Assembly: GCA_030220185.1 (NCBI GenBank)
Contig: JASPKZ010002338.1
Span: 1-64,000, forward strand
Source of the DNA: Diploptera punctata
Lineage: Eukaryota; Arthropoda; Insecta; Blattodea; Blaberidae
DNA: 64,000 bases
Direction: 5' to 3'
The notes beneath the pieces were generated by a model. The model saw nothing but the letters and a program-made list of their open reading frames with translations, did no database searches and was not told the DNA's origin. A program made the position numbers and the translations under genes. How positions within the stretch are numbered: position 1 is the stretch's first letter; each line of letters starts with the position of its first letter. Shown here piece by piece: positions 58,633 to 64,000 of the stretch.

Positions 58633-58752
58633 TGCGGTAGATTGTAACACACAGTTTGTTCTGACAATGTACAGAAGTTTCGGTTTCCTCCTCATTCACT
58701 ACGTCACACTTGCTACTCAAAGAGCTGCAATAATAACAAGACTTGGGTTTTT
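58633..58752 (-). CDS. Locus 3 exon C: first half of Ly6 domain 2
   Basis: 120-nt exon: acceptor TTTGTGTTTCAG, donor CGCA|GTAAGT, phase 1 at both ends. Encodes KPKSCYYCSSLSSKCD and VHCQNKLCVTIYR, the C..C......C and C....C part of a Ly6/three-finger domain. Its phases fit exon B upstream (giving Glu at the join) and exon D downstream (giving Lys). Confidence 0.8.
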
Positions 58753-59029
58753 CTGAAACACAAATAAATATGGTAGTTTCTAGATAAATGTTCACATTTT
58801 ACCAAAGCAAAGTGCACTTTTAATTGTAACAGAAATAATGCTCATGTATTTATTCCGAGATATGTTCCAGTTGTAAACAAAATAATCTCGCATAATGGTT
58901 TACCTTCATGTGTAAGAAAATTTAGTTCACTTTCTAATTATATTTGAAGAGAAAAATTTTCACCTACACCGAAATATAATTTATTCTTCAGTGAGAAGTC
59001 TTTGGTTGGGATTTTAAACTTTGTAATTA

Positions 59030-59200
59030 CAAAGATGGAGCAAAGATGGCAGCACAAGAGGTGGTGTCCTTAGAGAAATCAACAACCATAGAATTTCATC
59101 AGTGGAAGCCATGACTGAAGAGGGACAAGATATTGTCTGAAACCGCCGGTATCAAAGAAATTTGAAATTATATGAGGTGAGTCGTTAAAAATATGTTCTC
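59030..59200 (+). mobile_element. Penelope-like fragment with hammerhead
   Basis: Near-identical to 46310-46470 ('gatggcagcacaagaggtg', 'gaaatcaacaacca'). No coding domain remains. Confidence 0.7.
59111..59155 (+). ncRNA. Hammerhead ribozyme core
   Basis: CTGAAGA (59115-59121), stem II GACA/TGTC, GAAAC (59139-59143), helix III ACC-GCC-GGT, TA cleavage site and three helix I pairs (TGA/TCA). Confidence 0.65.
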
Positions 59201-59379
59201 CACTCACTATTAATCATGAGACTAACTGAGTAACTACAAGATACGATGGAATCTGGTTAAGAAACTAACCTAAGATTTACAGCTGATTCTCTCTACTATC
59301 AAATACTAGCCAATGACAGCAACCATTTCAAACATTCTTGGCTCTTTCGAGTTATTCTACTATAGATTTATTTATTTCT

Positions 59380-59438
<59 letters not shown>

Positions 59439-59439
<1 letters not shown>

Positions 59440-60141
59440 TAGGGCAAGGCAATTAATGATTTTGCATCTTTTTCATATGAAGGTTGAAACATTGCTTGCA
59501 TATATGAAAATGTACGGCATTAAAAAACGGATGAAATAAAAGCAATTCGTTAGGGCTTTTTTTTGCATTTTCTTAACTTTCTTAGGGACAGGTCTTTTTT
59601 TTTTTTTGCAATTTTTAGGTCATTTTGAGCATTTTTTACACTTTTCCAGAAGGCTGCGACATTATTTGTATTTGATTTAAGATTTTTATTATAATTCAGT
59701 ATTTTTCCTTGTCAATACAATTTCTTGGAATTAAGTAGTTGTTTTGCTAACTACTACCCCTATTTTTCAAGGTATGTGCATAATGAACTTGCCCACTTCT
59801 AGGAATTTTATTCAGTTTCTTAGAGCTTATGCTAGCTTCTACCCTTATTCTGATTGTTAACTGCAATTCAAAATTGCTGTAAAAGTGCACTGTGTAATTG
59901 AAATGGATTTTCTGCAATAAAAGGTTATTTTTTAATACTTTTCTTTTAATATTTTGATGTTACGTTAAATTTTATGTAATTCAGTAATCAAATGAGTACT
60001 TAATCTAATAAATAATATTTTTTATTGGTAATTCTTAACTTTTTATTTGTCGTTTTTTTATTTTATTGGTCATTTTTTGCATTTTTTAGGTCATAAATGC
60101 ATTTTTTACCAATTTATAGGTCATAAAATGCCTTGCCCTAA
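59439..60141. mobile_element. MITE in a TAA microsatellite
   Basis: Inverted ends TTAGGGCAAGGCA (59439-59451) and its inverse (60129-60141), flanked on both sides by TAA repeats. Subterminal repeats of 'gcattttttaggtcataaat'. The left ~105 bp recurs at 60447-60555 and 62085-62190. No transposase. Confidence 0.75.
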
Positions 60142-60174
60142 TAATAATAATAATAATAATGGCATTTCTTGTAC

Positions 60175-60378
60175 CTTCCATGAGTGTCATGTCGTTTACA
60201 TCTTTCATACTTTGTACTTCCTCGAAGTCATTAACAATGAATGCTTCTCCATTGCATAGATTTTCACCACAATGAATAACTGCGTACTGTTTAGTGTTTG
60301 AATACTTAGATTTTTCAAATTCCCCCTTTCTATAACATTCTCTTGCCATTATCAAATCACTGGTTGACACAACTTCTT
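60175..60378 (-). CDS. Locus 3 exon B: second half of Ly6 domain 1
   Basis: 204 nt from acceptor GAATTTACAG (phase 1) to donor GAAG|GTACAA (phase 1). Encodes EVVSTSDLIMARECYRKGEF and QYAVIHCGENLCNGE, the C......HC....LCN half of a Ly6 domain. It parallels exon D exactly, including a Lys codon completed at the junction with exon A. Without splicing at 60175 the frame runs through a TAA repeat (poly-Ile) into the MITE, stopping at 60086. An alternative acceptor near 60435 would add GLKCMSCFNVYVYEF. Confidence 0.7.
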
Positions 60379-60595
60379 CTGTAAATTCATAAACATAAAC
60401 ATTAAAACATGACATGCATTTAAGCCCAGCTGCTCCAGCATTACTACGGCAATTAATGATTTTGCATCTTTTTCTTATGAAGGTTGAAACATTGCTTGCA
60501 TATATGAAAATGTACAGCATTAAAAAATGGATTAAATAAAAGCAATTTGTTGGGGCAATGAATTTTTATTTATAAACTATAATATTTAATTTTAG

Positions 60596-62035
60596 GAAGT
60601 TATATTTTGAGGTTTTTAATTATATTATTTTTAGTCTGGACATCTTACCTCAATATTAATGTTGATTTGTTCTTGAACATAATTTCAAAACAATTCTGTT
60701 TTATCGTCAGCTTTCCCAGACTGGTTTTATTTATGTTGCATTATGTTGCACAACCTGCATGTCGATGTCAGCTCCATCCTGTGGTTGGCCAAAGAACCTC
60801 CAAACAAGGTCACGCTCCATCGGTATTTCAAAATTCATAACTCTGTTTCTGTTCTTCTGAATATACATGTTTTCCCAAATAGTCAGCTCTTTTGTATTAT
60901 TTTGTTTAAATTTTGGAGCAGATATGTAGATGATATAATTTGTATTGTTAAAGAAAAACATGTAGAAGATTCCCTAAAACTGTTAAATTTACAGAGTACA
61001 AACATCAAATTTACCAAAGAAATAGAAGAAAATAAACAAATACTTTTTTTGGATCTTAAATTGGTCAGAAACGAAGAAAAAAGAAAAATTGAATTTGGGA
61101 TTCATAGGAAAGAAACTCATACGGAAAATTTTATAAAATCAACAGGGTTCAATCCAATTGGACATAAATTAGCAGCCTTTAATAGTTTAACTTATAGATT
61201 GGTAAACTTACCCTTAAACGAAGAAGATTTCAAACATGAGAAAAAACACATAATCAAAGTAGCAAGAGAAAACGGGTTTGGTGAAAAAATGGTACATAAA
61301 AGGATATAAAAGTATAAAAAACATAAAATGATAAACAGAAGTACTCTTGAAAAAGAAGAACCACCTATGAAAAAATATAGGAAATTCACATATCACCCTT
61401 GGGTACATAATAAATTTCAAAAGATATTTGAGAAGTTTAATATTAAATTAGCACCAAAAAATAACTGCAGTTTAAATAAACTAATAAAAACCAACAAAAA
61501 TGAAAAAACTGATAAAAATAAAAAGTCAGGAATATATCAAATTGAATGCATGGGTTGTGAAAATATATATATAGGAAAAACAAAAAGAAACCTAAAAATT
61601 AGAACCAAAGAACACATAAGAAATATTAAAAATGGGGAAATAGAAAAATCTGCAGTTGCTGCTCATATTTGGTCTGAAAAACATAATATAAATTCAGACA
61701 CTAAATTATTAAAACAGTTAGAAAATACAAAAGAGCTGACTATTTGGGAAAAAATTTATATTCAGAAGAACAGAAACAGAGTTATGAATTTTGATATACC
61801 AATGGAGCATGACCTTGTTTGGAGGTTCTTTGGCCAACCACAGGATGGAGCTGACATCGACATCCAGGTTGTGTGCAACATAAATAAAACAAGTCTGGAC
61901 AAGCTGACGATAAAACAGAATTGTTTTGAAACATGTTCAAGAACAAATCAACATTAATATCGAGGTAAGATGATCAGACTAAAAAAATTATATAATTAAA
62001 ATAACCTCAAAATATCACTTCCTAAAATTAAATAT
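60596..62035 (+). mobile_element. Penelope-like element with RT and GIY-YIG, inverted ends
   Basis: RT active site WSRYVDDIICIV at about 60915-60950; continuing frame to 61309 (QILFLDLKLVRNEEKRKIEF). A second frame 61328-61957 carries KSGIYQIECMGCENIYIGKT and ELTIWEKIYIQKNRNRVMNF. The ends (60596-60860 and 61790-62035) are inverted copies. The RT N-terminus is missing. Hammerhead-like cores (CTGACGA ... GAAA) at 60710-60681 (-) and 61904-61932 (+). Confidence 0.9.
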
Positions 62036-62044
62036 TAATTACAT

Positions 62045-62215
62045 TACTCCAGCATTGCTAGGGTAATTAGTAGGGTTAAGGAATTAATGATTTTGCATCT
62101 TTTTCTTATGAAGGTTGAAACATTGCTTGCATATATGAAAATGTATGGCATTAAAAAATGGATTAAATAAAAGCAATTTGTTAGGGAAATGAATTTTTAT
62201 TTATAAACTATAAGT
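62045..62215. repeat. Copy of the sequence on the other side of the Penelope element
   Basis: Corresponds in the same orientation to 60430-60595 ('attaatgattttgcatcttt', 'gaatttttatttataaacta'), so the Penelope element is bracketed by direct ~165-bp repeats. Confidence 0.7.
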
Positions 62216-62862
62216 TGTATTTACATCATACAGCTGGGGTAATTGCTCTGACCACTGCAAGCCACTAATTAAAACAGGCTTGAAAAATGTGATCTACGTT
62301 AGTAAGTATAAATTAAAAACAATCAAATTAATGTCATATCACTGATTTCAGATTATGAAGCTTCAAAAGTGTAGTAGGTCAGACTTAAACATACACATCT
62401 CCATACATATGTTAACTTGTCTTTTACTCGGACCAACAGATCTGTACCCCTATAGCGCTGGCATCGTTCTTAGAAAAGTACACATCTGTACTCACACTAT
62501 TTCACCGCACTTCCCTCCCACTATGTCAAACAACAGTCACAGTAACTTATTGAATAGGGATGTTGCCAAACTTCCCCCAGTGTCATGGCTCTTCAATATT
62601 GGAGTCAATTTGACAACACTGGAGTGCAAGTGTAAGAGAGAGATAGAAAAAAGAGAGATATGAATGCAGAGAGGGAAATTATTTGCCGAGGCAGAAAAGG
62701 AAATAGGCCTTAGTTCGCATATCTTATAGGGGCACAGATCTGTTGGACAGACAATACTTGTTAATCTTTATATTCAGAAGAAATAAGGATTAAAATGAAA
62801 ATGAATGAATCATCAAAACCTATAAAAATCATTAAGTTAGAAATAACAGTAATGATACTTAC
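62216..62862. other. No gene recognised (intron of locus 3)
   Basis: One 102-codon plus frame (62355-62663) without recognisable domain. Confidence 0.4.
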
Positions 62863-62988
62863 TACGAAATATGGTGGTACATTTATCACAATTTTCCTCT
62901 TTATTAGTTATTAAAGAGGGAGATTCACAATCTGCAGTTTTATTCCATTCGCCTAATTCACATTTGTAACACTTAATACTTTGCACTC
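62863..62988 (-). CDS. Locus 3 exon A: first half of Ly6 domain 1
   Basis: 126-nt exon between acceptor TGTATTTTACAG and donor CGTA|GTAAGT, phase 1 at both ends. Encodes VQSIKCYKCELGEWNKTADC and CDKCTTIFR, the start of a secreted Ly6 domain. In this family VQSIKCYKC immediately follows the signal peptide, so the signal exon should lie upstream (>63000). None was found to 64000. Joining to exon B gives Lys at the junction, as for exons C and D. Confidence 0.8.
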
Positions 62989-63054
62989 CTGTAAAATACA
63001 AATGCAGTATTATTATTTTCATTATTATTATTATTTTTTTTATTACTCTAGTCT

Positions 63055-63290
63055 ACAGTGTTCTGCCCTAGGACAGGTCCTTCACTGCAATCATAGCATT
63101 TTCATGCTATGCTTTGCAGCTTTATTAGGGAATTATAGGTGTGGTAGCTTCCCGTTGATTTCTACATTGTGGGATAATAATGATGATGATGATGGCCAGA
63201 TGATGTTCGGGGACCATTTGGGCCTCAAAGCTACCTGACATTTGTCTTACAGGTGAGGAAAAATCCCAAAAAAACCTCATCCAGGAAATG
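63055..63290 (-). mobile_element. SINE-2 fragment, reverse copy
   Basis: 'aggtccttcactgcaatcat', 'catagcattttcatgctatg' and 'acatttgtcttacaggtgag' are shared with 53150-53340. The tRNA-like head is missing. Confidence 0.75.
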
Positions 63291-63299
63291 ATAATGGAC

Positions 63300-63837
63300 T
63301 CTTCTGGATTCAGGTACCAGAAGGGTCGACGACCGTGCAGACATATTAGGTAAACAAGGAACCAAAAAATGCCCACATAAGCTATGAGTACATCAATGCA
63401 GCCCCATTCCAACTTATACACAATATGGATTATAAACGTAAGTCTGCCATGGATTCATGTCATCAGCTACAGCTGGATACACGTAATGAAGAATGAATTA
63501 ATAATAACATCATCATAAAAGAAAGAACATGGCTTCTAAATAAAGAAGAATTTATAAATAACTTTTTTAAAAGATTTATCAAAACTATAGACTTCAAAAA
63601 TGTAATTTGAAAAATCTAATAATTCTGTAATTGTATTACCACATTTATTTTGTATTTAATTCTACGTAAAAGAAATGTAAATTAATGTAAACATATATTG
63701 TAAGCATGTAGTATTATGTAAAATAATGCAGCATGGTGTTTATAAAATTATATTAAAAAAAACATCACTATTATTACTGATTAAATAAAAAAAATACAAC
63801 AATATTTATTTTTCTCTTCAAATATAATATTTATTTA
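63300..63837. other. No gene recognised
   Basis: AT-rich. No signal-peptide exon with a phase-1 donor seen on the minus strand. Confidence 0.4.
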
Positions 63838-64000
63838 ATTTTTTTTAATTTAACAAAGGGGATTCATTCAAATCAAGTTGAGAATTTAACAGTTTTTTAC
63901 TACTTTTAAATTTATTAATTTCTACAGCCTCCAAAAGATCTAACTTCTTACCCTTATCACAAATATGTAAAATTTCAAAATTTGGATCGAAACAATGATT
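63838..64000 (-). mobile_element. Penelope-like repeat, runs off the window
   Basis: Matches 48500-48652 ('aacaaaggggattcattcaa', TTTGGATCGAAACAATGATT) and continues past the window end. Confidence 0.7.

Noticed and set aside
60681..61932. CTGACGA...GAAA cores at 60710-60681 and 61904-61932 as active hammerheads
   Set aside because: Stem II is good, but helix I pairs only at one position and the cleavage region is unclear. Kept only as hammerhead-like in the element entry.
60596..62035. Host GIY-YIG nuclease gene
   Set aside because: The neighbouring YVDD reverse-transcriptase frame and inverted repeat ends show that it is a Penelope-like element.
1..64000. CRISPR array, bacterial operon or integrated virus
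   Set aside because: No regularly spaced repeats with unique spacers, no operon-like gene spacing, no capsid, envelope or viral polymerase genes seen; all RTs belong to LINE or Penelope elements.

Overview
The window looks like insect nuclear DNA. It is AT-rich and intron-rich, and it is packed with LINE, Penelope-like, hAT, Tc1/mariner, MITE and tRNA-derived SINE copies. The reverse-transcriptase tail ending in YVRAAMNLRVR is one I associate with cockroach/termite genomes. That assignment is recognition, not a search result.

Three host loci are visible, all on the minus strand. (1) 7902-2668 is one very long exon encoding about 1,740 residues: six ankyrin repeats, a P-loop NTPase domain, a long helical region, an all-helical segment carrying a Gly/Ala-rich hydrophobic hairpin, and an unrecognised C-terminal domain. 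Four single-base shifts, each in a short A or T run, break its frame. (2) 36809-25467 is a two-exon gene: a 58-nt signal-peptide exon spliced in phase 1 to a 2.65-kb exon. Its 901-residue product has a homologous P-loop domain and homologous middle region but ends in a glycine-rich domain. Loci 1 and 2 are paralogues with different end modules. (3) 62988-52651 carries four phase-1 exons that read as one GPI-anchored protein with two tandem Ly6/three-finger domains; its signal-peptide exon was not found.

Almost everything else is mobile DNA. 0.1-2.2 kb: MITE, minisatellite, decayed LINEs. 7.9-25.3 kb: SINEs, several LINE families, a duplicated AT-rich element and a few orphan exon-like stretches. 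28.1-36.7 kb (intron of gene 2): a 500-bp ATT/ATC array, LINE, Penelope fragments, SINE, and a DNA transposon with a LINE nested in it. 37-52.5 kb: hAT element, composite LINE derivatives, SINEs, Penelope repeats. 53-62 kb (introns of gene 3): mariner, Penelope elements with RT and GIY-YIG domains, MITE.

The Penelope-related repeats carry many hammerhead-ribozyme cores, from apparently intact to decayed, often in the loop of a foldback. With the secreted P-loop paralogues, these are the most interesting content. No bacterial genes, CRISPR arrays, rRNA genes or clear viral genes were seen.
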